64,000 nucleotides of DNA from Noviherbaspirillum massiliense JC206 (GCF_000312045.1 NZ_HE978634.1:159903-223902); one strand, 5' to 3'; shown: positions 28,393-38,203, counted from the first letter of the stretch. Notes: generated from the sequence alone by a model not told the origin. Program-made: numbers and translations.

Positions 28393-28890
28393 TTATTTGA
28401 TGCGGGTAAGTGTAGGCCTGCCACCTTTTTTCGGTGGATCGTTATTGTCGTCCGGATTGTCCGAAGCATTACCCTCTCCGGATTCCTGCTGCGATGGCGG
28501 CACTGCGGTCAAAGCTGGCCCGGAAGAACCAGCGTCGTCCTTATTTGCCTGGCTGCTTTCTTCCGGCGTCGAGGAAGGCCGCGACACTTCGAATGCCATG
28601 CCCTGTCCATTCTCCCGCGCATAGATCGCGACAACATTGTCTACCGGCACCGATACTTCTCTTGATACACCGCCAAAGCGTGCATGGAAGCTAATGAAAT
28701 CATTCTCCATCTTCAATCCGCTGGTGGCGGCAAAACTGATGTTCAAGACGATTTCACCATTCTTGACATACTCCCTTGGCACGCGTGTGCGTGCATCCAC
28801 TGCCGCTGCGACATACGGGGTGTACCCATTGTCGGTACACCACTCGTAGATGGCGCGAAGTAGATAAGGCTTGGTAGAAATTTCGGACAT
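28393..28890 (-). CDS. sspB: ClpXP protease specificity-enhancing factor
   Basis: A 165-residue adaptor that tethers ssrA-tagged proteins to ClpXP. The substrate-binding domain (KPYLLRAIYEWCTDNGYTPY to about residue 105) is followed by a long flexible tail rich in Ser, Asp and Pro, ending in GGRPTLTRIK, which matches the ClpX-binding XB motif. Its place directly after sspA is the standard arrangement. Confidence 0.95.
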   Translation of the reverse strand: MSEISTKPYLLRAIYEWCTDNGYTPYVAAAVDARTRVPREYVKNGEIVLNISFAATSGLKMENDFISFHARFGGVSREVSVPVDNVVAIYARENGQGMAFEVSRPSSTPEESSQANKDDAGSSGPALTAVPPSQQESGEGNASDNPDDNNDPPKKGGRPTLTRIK

Positions 28891-29005
28891 GATTTGAAGA
28901 CCCGGACGGCCGAAGCCGTCTATGTCAGATACACGCCAGGCAGTATCGCCGAATATCGGCAAACCTGCACTGGGCGCAGGCATGCAGGAATGGCAACAAT
29001 GCCGG

Positions 29006-29617
29006 TCAACGCCGCATTACTTTTTCCGAGGGCGTCAATGCCTCGATATATGCCGGCCGGGAGAAAATCCTTTCAGCATATTTCATCAGCGGCGCCGCAG
29101 TCTTCGACAGTTCGATGCCGTAATGGTCGAGACGCCACAGCAACGGCGCAATCGCCACATCCAGCATCGAGAACTCATCGCCCAGCATGTACTTGTTCTT
29201 CAGGAACAATGGCGCAAGCGTGGTTAGGCGGTCGCGAATTTCCGCGCGTGCTTTCTCGTGCTGCTTTTCCGCACCCTTCGACTTGTCATTCTCGAGCGTG
29301 TGCACGTGGATGAACAATTCCTTTTCGAAGTTGAACAGCATCAAGCGTGCCCGCGCACGCATCAGCGGGTCTGCCGGCATCAGTTGCGGATGCGGGAAGC
29401 GCTCGTCGATGTATTCGTTGATGATGTTGGACTCGTACAGGATCAAGTCCCGTTCGACCAGGATCGGAACCTGGCCATAAGGGTTCATGACCGAAATGTC
29501 TTCCGGCTTGTTGAACAAGTCGACATCGCGAATCTCGAAATCCATGCCCTTTTCGAACAAGACGAGACGGCAACGCTGGGAAAATGGGCAGGTTGTGCCC
29601 GAATAAAGAACCATCAT
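29006..29617 (-). CDS. sspA: stringent starvation protein A
   Basis: A 203-residue RNA-polymerase-associated protein with a glutathione-transferase fold (LYSGTTCPFSQRCRLVLFEKG, PYGQVPILVERD). It lacks GST activity in studied homologues and alters promoter choice in stationary phase. The start at 29617 follows GAGGAA; an upstream ATG at 29638 is less likely. Confidence 0.95.
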   Translation of the reverse strand: MMVLYSGTTCPFSQRCRLVLFEKGMDFEIRDVDLFNKPEDISVMNPYGQVPILVERDLILYESNIINEYIDERFPHPQLMPADPLMRARARLMLFNFEKELFIHVHTLENDKSKGAEKQHEKARAEIRDRLTTLAPLFLKNKYMLGDEFSMLDVAIAPLLWRLDHYGIELSKTAAPLMKYAERIFSRPAYIEALTPSEKVMRR

Positions 29618-29641
29618 TTTGCAGTTCCTCAGAAACAAAGA

Positions 29642-29666
29642 GGGTGAGACGCTTTACGGCTCACCC
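29642..29666 (-). terminator. hairpin between petC and sspA
   Basis: GGGTGAG and CTCACCC enclose an 11-nt loop, followed on the minus strand by a T-rich but broken stretch. It may partly terminate or process the petABC transcript before sspA. Confidence 0.45.
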
Positions 29667-29700
29667 CGAAATCAACTGCCCGCAAGGCGGGCGCTAAATC

Positions 29701-30465
29701 TTACTTGACGTTTTTCCAATAAGATGCGTTCAAACGCCAGGCAAGCACCAGGAAGAAACCAAGGTAGAGCAATACCCAGACCCCGAGACGCTTGCGCGCA
29801 TTCTGCGCCGGCTCCGCCATCCACTGGAGGTATCCAACGAGATCGGCGACTGCATTGTCATACTCGATCGGAGTCATCTTGCCTGGCCTGACCTGCTCGA
29901 AACCGACAAATTTCTCTACCGTCTTGGCAGGATCGTGCGGATCCTTTTCTTCGACGAACTTCGCCCTGTTCACGCCTTGCAACTCCCAGAGGACATGAGG
30001 CATGCCGACGTTCGGGAATACCAGATTATTCCAGCCGGTCGGACGCGTATCGTCACGGTAGAACGTCCGCAGATAAGTGTACAGCCAATCAGGGCCGGTT
30101 CCGGCTTCGGATGCCTTGGCGCGGGCAATTACCGAGAGATCCGGCGGCACTGCACCGAACCAGGCTTTGGCATCCTTGGCAGGCATCGCAACCTTCATCA
30201 GGTCGCCGACCTTTTCGGAGGTGAAGAGCAGGTTGTTCTTGATCTGGTCTTCAGTCAGGCCGATATCTTTCAGGCGGTTGTAACGCATTGCCGACGCCGA
30301 GTGGCAGTTCAGGCAATGGTTGACGAACAGCTTTGCGCCGTTTTGCAACGCGGCAAGGTCTGTGGTCCGGTCAGGAGCCTTGTCAAGGGGAAAACCACCC
30401 TCGGCAGCCAAGGCCAGTGTCGGCGCCAATGCCAGAGCCGCAATCAAATTTTTCAGCAATTTCAT
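29701..30465 (-). CDS. petC: cytochrome c1 subunit of the bc1 complex
   Basis: A 254-residue membrane-anchored c-type cytochrome. A signal peptide precedes the haem site CLNCH (C51, C54, H55) and a C-terminal helix (WVLLYLGFFLVLAW) anchors it. The distal Met is probably in the KVAMPAKDA region. An ATG nine bases upstream (30474) is also possible. Third gene of petABC. Confidence 0.95.
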   Translation of the reverse strand: MKLLKNLIAALALAPTLALAAEGGFPLDKAPDRTTDLAALQNGAKLFVNHCLNCHSASAMRYNRLKDIGLTEDQIKNNLLFTSEKVGDLMKVAMPAKDAKAWFGAVPPDLSVIARAKASEAGTGPDWLYTYLRTFYRDDTRPTGWNNLVFPNVGMPHVLWELQGVNRAKFVEEKDPHDPAKTVEKFVGFEQVRPGKMTPIEYDNAVADLVGYLQWMAEPAQNARKRLGVWVLLYLGFFLVLAWRLNASYWKNVK

Positions 30466-30488
30466 GATTGTCATATCCCTTTTACACC

Positions 30489-31892
30489 TTAGTGCGGCTG
30501 GTAGGTGACGCGATCAGGCACGGGCTTGAACTTGCCCATCGTGCTCCACCAGGGCATCAGCAAGAAGAAGCCGAAGTAGATGAAGGTGCAGACCTGGGCC
30601 ACAATCGTGCGGGTTTCGGTCGGCGGCAAGACACCGAGATAGCCGAGGATGAGGAACGCGACACCGAACACGAGATACACATACATGTGCCAGCCCGGAC
30701 GATAGCGGATCGACTTCACTTCGGAATGATCGAGCCACGGCAGCGCGCCGAGGATCAGTACGGAAACGCCCATCAGGACCACGCCCCAGAATTTCGCGTC
30801 AAAAGTGAACATGCCGATCAGCGCAAGCACCGCAATGACAGCAATCGCCGCCTTGACCGTGCCGCGCAGCCTGGTCTTGACAAAAATCAGGGCCACATAA
30901 GCGATGACGCCAGCGGCCAGCCAGTACATGAATTGGGAGGTAGTGGCACGCAGAATCGAGTAGAACGGCGTGAAGTACCAGACCGGAGCAATGTGCGGCG
31001 GTGTCTTCAGCGGATCAGCCGGGATGAAATTGTTGTACTCAAGGAAGTAGCCTCCCATTTCCGGAGCAAAGAAGACGACGGTGCTGAACACGATCAGGAA
31101 GACCGCGGCAGCCAGCACATCGTGCACCGTGTAATACGGATGGAAAGGAATGCCGTCGAGCGGTATGCCGTTGGCGTCCTTGTTCTTCTTGATCTCGATG
31201 CCGTCCGGATTATTGGAACCGACTTCGTGCAAGGCGACGATGTGCGCAACCACGAGTCCGATCAGGACCAGCGGAATGGCGATCACGTGGAAGGAGAAGA
31301 AACGGTTCAAGGTCGCATCGGAGACCACATAATCGCCGCGAATCCAGAGCGACAGGTCAGGACCGATGAACGGGATTGCACCGAACAGGTTCACAATGAC
31401 CTGCGCCCCCCAGTACGACATCTGCCCCCAGGGGAGCAGATAGCCGAAAAAGGCCTCTGCCATCAGGCACAGGAAAATGGCGACGCCGAACAGCCAGACG
31501 AGTTCACGCGGCTTGCGATAGGAGCCATAGAGCAGGCCACGCACCATGTGCAGGTAAACGACGATGAAGAATGCCGAGGCGCCAGTCGAGTGCATGTAGC
31601 GCACCAGCCAACCCCAGGGCACATCACGCATGATGTACTCAACCGAAGCGAACGCAAGGTTGGCATCCGGTTTGTAGTGCATCACCAGGAAAATGCCGGT
31701 GACGATCTGGATGACCAGCACCAGCAGAGCCAGAGACCCGAATGCATACCAGAAGTTGAAATTCTTGGGCGCGTAGTATTCCGATACGTGAGCTTTCCAG
31801 GTAGAAGAAAGCGGAAAACGCTGATCAATCCACTCCAGGGCCCTGCCCGAGAATGGCACAGGGGTGCCGGTTGGTTTTTGTTGTGTCGACAT
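30489..31892 (-). CDS. petB: cytochrome b subunit of the bc1 complex
   Basis: A 467-residue integral membrane protein with haem b ligand pairs in the second and fourth helices (HYKPD through VVYLHMVRG, then FSFHVIAIPLVLIGLVVAHI). The Qo motif is PVWY rather than PEWY. PVWY variants are known in proteobacteria and shift quinol redox tuning. It has a C-terminal extension beyond the usual eight helices with one or two extra hydrophobic segments. Confidence 0.96.
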   Translation of the reverse strand: MSTQQKPTGTPVPFSGRALEWIDQRFPLSSTWKAHVSEYYAPKNFNFWYAFGSLALLVLVIQIVTGIFLVMHYKPDANLAFASVEYIMRDVPWGWLVRYMHSTGASAFFIVVYLHMVRGLLYGSYRKPRELVWLFGVAIFLCLMAEAFFGYLLPWGQMSYWGAQVIVNLFGAIPFIGPDLSLWIRGDYVVSDATLNRFFSFHVIAIPLVLIGLVVAHIVALHEVGSNNPDGIEIKKNKDANGIPLDGIPFHPYYTVHDVLAAAVFLIVFSTVVFFAPEMGGYFLEYNNFIPADPLKTPPHIAPVWYFTPFYSILRATTSQFMYWLAAGVIAYVALIFVKTRLRGTVKAAIAVIAVLALIGMFTFDAKFWGVVLMGVSVLILGALPWLDHSEVKSIRYRPGWHMYVYLVFGVAFLILGYLGVLPPTETRTIVAQVCTFIYFGFFLLMPWWSTMGKFKPVPDRVTYQPH

Positions 31893-31897
31893 GATGA

Positions 31898-32506
31898 TTA
31901 AGCTTCGCCTTTCTCGTCTTTACCAATCACCAGCTTGGTGTCGCCTACATACATGTGACGCGGCACTTGCAGGTTATCCGGCGCCGGCTTGTTCTTGAAT
32001 ACGCGGCCAGCAAGGTCGAATGTGGAACCGTGGCAGGGGCACAGGAATCCGCCAGCCCAGTCATCCGGCAGCGAAGGCTGCGGGCCGGCCTGGAATCTGG
32101 CAGTTGGCGAGCAGCCGAGATGGGAACAGATACCAACCGCAACCAGGACGTCGGGTTTGATCGAGCGATGCTCGTTGCGGGCATACGGCGGAGTCAGGTC
32201 ATCCGGATTGCGCTGCGACTTGGGGTCTGCGAGCAGAGGATCAAGCTTGGGCAGTTCCGCCACCATGGCTGGCGAACGCTTCAAAATCCACACGGGCTTG
32301 CCGCGCCACTCGACTGTCTTCATCTCCCCTGGCGCCAGGTCCGAGATATCCACTTCCACCGGTGCGCCCGCGGCTTTCGCCCGCTCCGACGGCTGGAAGG
32401 TGGACACAAAGGCCCCGGCAGTGGCCAACCCGGCCACACCGCCCGCCGCACATGTGGCGACGAGCAAGCCGCGCCGACCGGAATCGACCTGCTTTTCGTT
32501 ACTCAT
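31898..32506 (-). CDS. petA: Rieske iron-sulfur subunit of the bc1 complex
   Basis: A 202-residue protein. The N-terminal twin-arginine anchor (SGRRGLLVAT) is uncleaved as in other Rieske proteins. The cluster ligands are in CSHLGC and CPCHGS. The start at 32506 follows GGGG; an earlier ATG at 32554 lies upstream of the anchor. First gene of the operon, with a promoter candidate 55 bp upstream. Confidence 0.95.
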   Translation of the reverse strand: MSNEKQVDSGRRGLLVATCAAGGVAGLATAGAFVSTFQPSERAKAAGAPVEVDISDLAPGEMKTVEWRGKPVWILKRSPAMVAELPKLDPLLADPKSQRNPDDLTPPYARNEHRSIKPDVLVAVGICSHLGCSPTARFQAGPQPSLPDDWAGGFLCPCHGSTFDLAGRVFKNKPAPDNLQVPRHMYVGDTKLVIGKDEKGEA

Positions 32507-32560
32507 ACCAACCCCAATAAGTGAAAATGCCAAACCTGTTTGAACTTCTTGCAACCTGCG

Positions 32561-32589
32561 ATTATAGCGGACGCCGAAACTGATTTAAA
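32561..32589 (-). promoter_or_regulatory. petABC promoter candidate
   Basis: On the minus strand TTTAAA (32589-32584), a 17-bp spacer and a perfect TATAAT (32566-32561). The rest of the 292-bp gap up to the NarL-type gene shows a GC-rich palindrome but no gene. Confidence 0.5.
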
Positions 32590-32798
32590 GGGAATCACTA
32601 TTCCGTTGCGCAACATCGGGTTTTAAGGGGGGGTGGGGGAACAACCGCGGCCGCTTGAAAATCCGGCACTTCGGCGTCGCGCCGGCGCGGCTTCGATCGC
32701 GGAGAACTTAAGGAACACGCAGAAATGGCTGCCGGATTCGGGGAAAATGCAGCCTCACGACAGACTTTTTCTGCGAAAAGGAAGGACGAGCCTTGGCG

Positions 32799-33500
32799 TC
32801 ATTCCGGTTTGGGGCGCCCCAACTGCAGCAAGCCGCGCCGATGTGCCTCGAACACTGCCTCGCCTCGGGAATGCACCGAAAGCTTGGCGTAAATATTCTT
32901 GATATGCGTCTGTACGGTACCGACCGACACCGACAGTACACGCGCGACTTCGCCGTAGCTGCCGCCATGTGCAATCAGTTCGAGAATTGCAGCTTCTCGC
33001 TTGGTCAGGGTGACGGGCTCGGCTTCCTCGACCGCGGCAGCCTCGGCTTCGGGCTTCTTGTTGCGCATCTTTGCCAGCACCATGCGCGCAATCGTCGGAC
33101 TCATCGGCGCCCCGCCCGCACGCATATCCAGGATGGAGCGCGCGACATCGATACGGCCGGCATCCTTCAGGATATAGCCGGATGCACCCGCTTCAATGGA
33201 AGCCAGCACGTTCTCTTCGTCGCTGGAAATCGTCACAACCATGATGTCGCAATGCGGATGGTTACGGGCGCAGGCCTTGATCACCTCCAGACCGGAGCCA
33301 TCCGGGAGGCCAAGATCCGTCAGCAACACGTCGACAGTTCCCGTTTCCAGCCAGGTCAACGCCTGGTAGATATTGTCGAAGTCGGCAGCCAGCCGCAGCG
33401 AAGGCTCTGCCTTGATCCCCAGGCACAAGGTCTTGCGCGTCACCGGGTCGTCCTCAACCACCATGACGTCAAGCGGACGTCCCGCCGTTTTTTGCAGCAT
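32799..33500 (-). CDS. NarL/FixJ-family response regulator
   Basis: A 233-residue protein with an intact receiver (VVEDDP, acceptor Asp in LLTDLGLPDGSG, Thr in VVTIS, Lys in YILKDAG), an Ala/Glu linker and a LuxR-type helix-turn-helix (LTKREAAILELIAHGGSYGE, SVGTVQTHIKNIYAKL). The nearest start with a ribosome site (GAGAG) is 33500; 33527 is an alternative. No kinase is adjacent. Its target is unknown. Confidence 0.9.
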   Translation of the reverse strand: MLQKTAGRPLDVMVVEDDPVTRKTLCLGIKAEPSLRLAADFDNIYQALTWLETGTVDVLLTDLGLPDGSGLEVIKACARNHPHCDIMVVTISSDEENVLASIEAGASGYILKDAGRIDVARSILDMRAGGAPMSPTIARMVLAKMRNKKPEAEAAAVEEAEPVTLTKREAAILELIAHGGSYGEVARVLSVSVGTVQTHIKNIYAKLSVHSRGEAVFEAHRRGLLQLGRPKPE

Positions 33501-33579
33501 TGCTTGTCTCTCGCTTGCGATGATCATAGTCCGCGATTCATGCCTGAATGCAGGAATGCAACCAAATGGCGGTAACTTA

Positions 33580-34341
33580 TCAGACTGGATTGGCAATGTC
33601 GACAAATTGGTGGTGTATACCAAATTGTGCCGCGAGGTGGTCGCCCAGCGCCTGGACGCCATAACGCTCGGTCGCATGATGGCCGCAAGCGAGATAGGCC
33701 ACCCCGCTCTCCCGCGCGAGATGGACGGTCGGTTCCGAGATTTCTCCGCTGAGGTAAGCAGTCGCGCCGGCCTCAATCGCCGCGCCGAGCATGTTTTGCG
33801 CAGCGCCCGTGCACCAGCCGATGCGTCCGAGCGGCTGGTGCAGGTCGCCGATGATCAGCGGCGTACGCTCCAGGCGCGCTTCGATCAGGTTCGCAAGGTC
33901 GCCGACCGTCCTGACACCGTCGGCGGTCCCGAGCCAGCCCAGGCTGTCTTCGCCGAAGCGCCCGTCGGGATGCAAAGCCAGTCGGCGTGCCAGCTGGACG
34001 TTATTGCCGAACTCGGGATGCATATCGAGCGGCAGATGATAGGCGAACAGGCTGATGTCGTTCCCGAGCAGCAGCTTCAGCCGCTTCTGCTTTTGCCCGA
34101 TGACGCGTGCATCTTCCCCGCGCCAGAAATAGCCGTGATGCACCAGAATCGCATCCGCTCCCGCATCGATAGCGGCCTCGATCAGTGCCAGGCTAGCGGT
34201 GACGCCGGTCACCAAGCGTCGGATCGTCGCTCTGCCTTCAACCTGGATTCCGTTTGGGCAATAATCACGAAAGCGATTAATATCAAGGGTTTGCTCTAGA
34301 TATTTTGTAAATTCGTCCCTATCTACCTGTCCCTTGCTCAT
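33580..34341 (-). CDS. Nif3-like dinuclear metal centre protein
   Basis: A 253-residue member of the Nif3/YbgI family (GTP cyclohydrolase I type 2-like fold) with [11 protein letters not shown], the metal-binding VHHGYFW and the C-terminal [10 protein letters not shown]. The family forms a hexameric ring; its biochemical role is debated. I prefer the start at 34341, since AAAGGA lies nine bases upstream, over 34350. It is divergent from the protease gene, with 15 bp between the starts. Confidence 0.9.
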   Translation of the reverse strand: MSKGQVDRDEFTKYLEQTLDINRFRDYCPNGIQVEGRATIRRLVTGVTASLALIEAAIDAGADAILVHHGYFWRGEDARVIGQKQKRLKLLLGNDISLFAYHLPLDMHPEFGNNVQLARRLALHPDGRFGEDSLGWLGTADGVRTVGDLANLIEARLERTPLIIGDLHQPLGRIGWCTGAAQNMLGAAIEAGATAYLSGEISEPTVHLARESGVAYLACGHHATERYGVQALGDHLAAQFGIHHQFVDIANPV

Positions 34342-34356
34342 TTCTGACATTCCTTT

Positions 34357-35520
34357 ATGCGACGCCTCTGGTTATTGTTTGCCCAGACCGTAACGGTCGG
34401 TCTGGCGATTTGGTTCATTGTAGCGACCTTGAAACCGGATTGGGCCCGGGTGACGGGCGGCAGCCTGCATGGCGTGCAAATCGCCTCCTCCACCGTCCCG
34501 CTGCTGGAAGCCCCGGCGAGCGCTGCGCCCGCACAGGATTCTTATCGCAATGCCGCCCAGCGCTCCATGCCGGCGGTCGTCAACATTTACACCACAAAAG
34601 GAATGAAGGAGCCGAATCATCCCTTCATGGATGATCCCCTGTTCAGGCGATTCTTCGGCGAACAGGACGAAAGGCAGTACAGCCTGGGCTCCGGCGTGGT
34701 GGTCAGCTCGGAAGGCTTCATCCTGACTAATAACCATGTGGTGGAAGCGGCGGACGAGATCGAGGTGGCGCTGGCCGACGGCCGCAAGGCGGTGGGCAAG
34801 CTGGTTGGCACCGATCCGGAAACCGACCTCGCCGTCATCAAGATCAATATGCAAAACCTGCCCAGCATCACACTCGGGCATGTGGAACAGGCGCGCGTCG
34901 GCGACGTGGTGCTCGCCATCGGCAATCCTTTCGGTGTCGGCCAGACGGTCACGATGGGCATCATTTCCGCGCTCGGCCGCAATCATCTCGGCATCAACAC
35001 CTTTGAAAACTTCATCCAGACTGATGCGGCGATCAATCCCGGGAATTCCGGTGGCGCCCTGATCGACACCCGCGGCAATCTCCTCGGAATCAATACCGCG
35101 ATTTATTCGCGTAGCGGCGGTTCGCTCGGCATCGGCTTTGCAATCCCGGTCAGCACGGTGAAAACCGTCATGGAATCCATCATCACCACCGGCCAGGTAG
35201 TGCGTGGCTGGATCGGCGTCGAGCCCCAGGACATCACTCCGGAACTGGCGGAAAGCTTCGGCCTGAACCGGAAGTCGGGCGCGATCATTGCCGGCGTATT
35301 GAAGGGCGCCCCCGCGGACCGGGCCGGCATGCGGCCGGGCGACATTCTCGTGGCCGTCGATGGCAAACCGGTCAATGACACCACCGAAATGTTGAACCTC
35401 ATTGCCCAGCTGACGCCTGGGCGGCGGGTGAAGATGACCGTACTGCGCAAAAACCAGGAATCGGTGCTCGACATCACCGTTGGCCGGCGTCCGCGGCCGC
35501 AGCGCCAAGAACAGGAATAA
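34357..35520 (+). CDS. HtrA/DegS-like periplasmic serine protease
   Basis: A 387-residue S1C protease. One N-terminal hydrophobic helix (residues 4-24) probably anchors it in the inner membrane. The triad is H127 (TNNHVV), D157 (ETDLAVI) and S231 (GNSGGAL), followed by a single PDZ domain (about 280-375). One PDZ and a membrane anchor resemble DegS/AlgW, which trigger envelope-stress sigma factors, rather than two-PDZ DegP. No ribosome site is visible before the ATG. Confidence 0.92.
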   Translation: MRRLWLLFAQTVTVGLAIWFIVATLKPDWARVTGGSLHGVQIASSTVPLLEAPASAAPAQDSYRNAAQRSMPAVVNIYTTKGMKEPNHPFMDDPLFRRFFGEQDERQYSLGSGVVVSSEGFILTNNHVVEAADEIEVALADGRKAVGKLVGTDPETDLAVIKINMQNLPSITLGHVEQARVGDVVLAIGNPFGVGQTVTMGIISALGRNHLGINTFENFIQTDAAINPGNSGGALIDTRGNLLGINTAIYSRSGGSLGIGFAIPVSTVKTVMESIITTGQVVRGWIGVEPQDITPELAESFGLNRKSGAIIAGVLKGAPADRAGMRPGDILVAVDGKPVNDTTEMLNLIAQLTPGRRVKMTVLRKNQESVLDITVGRRPRPQRQEQE

Positions 35521-35525
35521 GCATC

Positions 35526-36215
35526 GTGCACACACGCGACCTGATCCAATTCCTTGCAGAACTTTCGGAAAACAACAAGCGCGCCTGGTTCGTCATGAAC
35601 AAGCCGCGTTATGACATCCTGCGCGCGGAATTCTGCGAACTGGTCACCCGCCTGATTGCGGACATCAGCAGATTCGATCCGGCGGTCGCCGATTGCAATC
35701 CGAAAAAGGCCTTGTTCCGCATTAACCGCGACATGCGGTTTTCCCATGACAAGAGCCCTTACAAAACCACATTTTCAGCGGCAATTACTGCGAGCGGGCT
35801 GAAAAAGCCAAGCCAGGGCGGCGGTCCAGCCTATTACTTTCACATTGATGCAAACGGAATGCTGCTGGTGGCCGGCGGCGAATACATGCCGCCACCCGAC
35901 CGCTTGCGGGCCATACGCCAACAGGTAGTCGAGGATGCGGCAGGATTTGCGAAGCTACTGAAGAACAGGCGGCTGGTCGAGACCTTTGGCGACTTGCAGG
36001 AGGAAGGCAAGCTCACGCGCCCGCCCAAGGGCTTCGATGCGGACGCGCCGCACATCGAATATCTGAAGCTCAAAAGCTTTATCGTTTGGAAAGAAACGAG
36101 CCTGAAAAAGAAAATTCCGGCAGATCTGGAAAAAGAGATTGCTGCCGGCTTCAAGGATGCCTACCCGCTGATCGCCTGGCTGCGCCAGGTAAAACAGGCG
36201 GTGCCGGCAGCTTAG
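35526..36215 (+). CDS. DUF2461 (TIGR02453) family protein
   Basis: A 229-residue protein with the DUF2461 pattern: FLAELSENNKRAWFVMNKPRYD, FRINRDMRFSHDKSPYKT and YYFHIDANGMLLVAGGEY. The start codon is GTG, five bases after the protease stop, so the two are probably co-transcribed. Its last bases overlap the convergent tatC stop by 4 nt. The function is unknown. Confidence 0.88.
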   Translation: MHTRDLIQFLAELSENNKRAWFVMNKPRYDILRAEFCELVTRLIADISRFDPAVADCNPKKALFRINRDMRFSHDKSPYKTTFSAAITASGLKKPSQGGGPAYYFHIDANGMLLVAGGEYMPPPDRLRAIRQQVVEDAAGFAKLLKNRRLVETFGDLQEEGKLTRPPKGFDADAPHIEYLKLKSFIVWKETSLKKKIPADLEKEIAAGFKDAYPLIAWLRQVKQAVPAA

Positions 36216-36976
36216 GTTTCTTCCACTTCTTCCGGCGCCTGCGTCGCGCGCACGAATAGCGGCGCCACCAGCAGGCCGGCTTCGAACAGCAGCCAGAGCG
36301 GCATGGCCAGCAGCATCTGGCTCATGATGTCCGGCGGCGTCACCACGGCGGCGATGATGAAAGCGGCAACGATGACGTAGGGACGCATCTCCTTCAGCTT
36401 GTCGACTGTCACCAGCCCTATCCGCACCAGCACGATCACGATGACCGGGACTTCGAAAGTCATGCCGAACGCAATGAACATCGTCATCACGAAGCCGAAA
36501 TAGCTTTCGATATCCGGCGCCACTGTAATCGACTTCGGTGCGAATTCGTTGATGAACTTGAAGATCACGCCGAACACGAAGAAATAACAGAATGCCACGC
36601 CGATGACGAACAGGATCGATGACGAGATCACCAGTGGCGCGACCAGGCGCTTTTCATGCGCATACAAACCCGGCGCGACGAATGCCCATGCCTGGTAGAG
36701 CACCCACGGCAGCGCGATGAGGAAGGCGAGCAGGAGCGTCACCTTTACCGGAATCAGGAAGGGAGTGATCACGCCGGTAGCGATCATTTTGCTTCCCGTC
36801 GGCAGCGCGGCCATCATCGGGATGGCGAGCATGTCGTAGATTTTGCCGGCCCAGGGCATCAGGCCGAAAAACACCAGAAGAACCGCCGCAGCCGCCTTGA
36901 GGATGCGGTTACGCAGTTCGACCAGATGCGAAATGAAGGTGTCTTCCGCACCTGTCTTGAATTGATCTTCAGCCAT
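36212..36976 (-). CDS. tatC: Sec-independent protein translocase TatC
   Basis: A 254-residue six-helix inner-membrane receptor for twin-arginine signals (SHLVELRNRILKA, LAFLIALPWVLYQAWAFVAPGL, FGMTFEVPVI with the key Glu). It overlaps tatB by one base. Several proteins in this window carry Tat-type signals, including the Rieske protein and the FAH-family protein. Confidence 0.97.
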   Translation of the reverse strand: MAEDQFKTGAEDTFISHLVELRNRILKAAAAVLLVFFGLMPWAGKIYDMLAIPMMAALPTGSKMIATGVITPFLIPVKVTLLLAFLIALPWVLYQAWAFVAPGLYAHEKRLVAPLVISSSILFVIGVAFCYFFVFGVIFKFINEFAPKSITVAPDIESYFGFVMTMFIAFGMTFEVPVIVIVLVRIGLVTVDKLKEMRPYVIVAAFIIAAVVTPPDIMSQMLLAMPLWLLFEAGLLVAPLFVRATQAPEEVEET

Positions 36977-37488
36977 TAGTAGAAAGAGACGGGAGACTTG
37001 CGGGCGGCGCCAGCAGGCCGGTACTTGGCGACACGTGCCGCGCCTGAAATCACGTGGGTCCGGTAACCATTGTGCCGCTTGTACCAGGAGGGAATGGCCG
37101 AAGTGCGGGCCAGCTTCTTGCGCCGGAAGTCCTTGGCTTTCACTGCAATCTGTTCGGGATTCGGAGGTTCCCGCAGCGGATCGGCTGACACGCCATCATG
37201 GGTAGGATCACTCCACGCCGACTTCAGATCGCTCTGGACTTCCGAGACGTCTTTTGCAAAGCTTTGCTCGAAGTTACTTGCAGTATCCTGCATATCCTTC
37301 TGCATCTTGCGCAGCTCTTCCAGCTCGATTTCCCGGCTCACTTCCGACTTGACTTCATTGAGGTAGCGCTGCGCGCGACCAAACAGGGTACCGGCCATGC
37401 GCGCCACCTTGGGCAGGCGCTCGGGGCCGACGACGATCAAGGCGACAACCCCGATCAAGGCGAGCTTGGAAAGGCCGAGATCAATCAT
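36976..37488 (-). CDS. tatB: Sec-independent protein translocase TatB
   Basis: A 170-residue protein: one N-terminal helix with a conserved Glu (MIDLGLSKLALIGVVALIVV), the GPERLPKVAR hinge, an amphipathic helix and a long charged tail. The C-terminal 45 residues are basic and aromatic (SWYKRHNGYRTHV) and longer than the core needs. Confidence 0.95.
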   Translation of the reverse strand: MIDLGLSKLALIGVVALIVVGPERLPKVARMAGTLFGRAQRYLNEVKSEVSREIELEELRKMQKDMQDTASNFEQSFAKDVSEVQSDLKSAWSDPTHDGVSADPLREPPNPEQIAVKAKDFRRKKLARTSAIPSWYKRHNGYRTHVISGAARVAKYRPAGAARKSPVSFY

Positions 37489-37554
37489 GCTGGACAGTCA
37501 AAGAAGAAAAGGTCGGCTCGGGCCGCGTGCTTATGCACAGCGGCAGCGCAAGCA

Positions 37555-37767
37555 TCAACCTTTGCTCTTTTCTTTTGCATCCACGTCAATCGTGGTCTTG
37601 TCAGCGACCGGCGCCGTAGGCTTTTCTTCTTCGGACTTGATGCCTTCCTTGAAGCCCCTGACCGCCTTGCCAAGGTCGGTGCCGATATTGCCGAGCTTTT
37701 TCGTACCGAACACCAGCATCACCACGATCAGCACGATCAACCAGTGCCAAATGCTAAACGAACCCAT
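37555..37767 (-). CDS. tatA: Sec-independent protein translocase TatA
   Basis: A 70-residue pore-forming subunit: [10 protein letters not shown] terminus, one transmembrane helix, the [10 protein letters not shown] hinge and amphipathic helix, then a Lys/Glu tail. AGGAG precedes the ATG. It lies 61 bp after hinT. Confidence 0.96.
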   Translation of the reverse strand: MGSFSIWHWLIVLIVVMLVFGTKKLGNIGTDLGKAVRGFKEGIKSEEEKPTAPVADKTTIDVDAKEKSKG

Positions 37768-37828
37768 TTTCTTCTCCTAGCCGGACACAAGTCCGATGAC
37801 AATTCCTACTTCAGACGCCCAAAGCTGC

Positions 37829-38203
37829 TTATCGCATGCCACGCCAGGGACGCGGCCCGCCGATAACATGCAGATGAAGATGGTACACCTCTTGGCCCCC
37901 ATCCGGTCCGGTATTGAAAAGCGTCTTGAACCCGCCCTTGCCAGCAGCGCCATCGCCGTTGCTGGTGTAGCCGCAGCCTTGGTCTTGTGCGAGCTTCGGC
38001 GCCAGCAACATCATTTTACCCAACAAAGCAGCATGCCTCTCATCACAATCTGCCAATGTATCAATATGCTGCTTGGGCACAATCAGGAGATGTACGGGCG
38101 CTGCCGGATTGATGTCATGGAAGGCGATCAGGTCCTCGTCTTCATACACTGTCTTGGACGGGATTTGCCTGGCAGCGATCTTGCAGAAGATGCAGTTTGT
38201 CAT
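37829..38203 (-). CDS. hinT: HIT-family nucleotide-binding protein
   Basis: A 124-residue purine-nucleoside phosphoramidase-type protein. The histidine triad is H108, H110 and H112 in YHLHLHVIGG, and the N-terminal CIFCKIAARQIPS is typical of HinT. Its position between hisE and tatA is a standard betaproteobacterial arrangement. Confidence 0.95.
   Translation of the reverse strand: MTNCIFCKIAARQIPSKTVYEDEDLIAFHDINPAAPVHLLIVPKQHIDTLADCDERHAALLGKMMLLAPKLAQDQGCGYTSNGDGAAGKGGFKTLFNTGPDGGQEVYHLHLHVIGGPRPWRGMR

Noticed and set aside
30468-31901. A 477-codon plus-strand frame over petB
   Set aside because: Antisense to a fully recognised cytochrome b; its composition (charged, Asp/Arg/His repeats) is that of a complement of membrane-protein codons.
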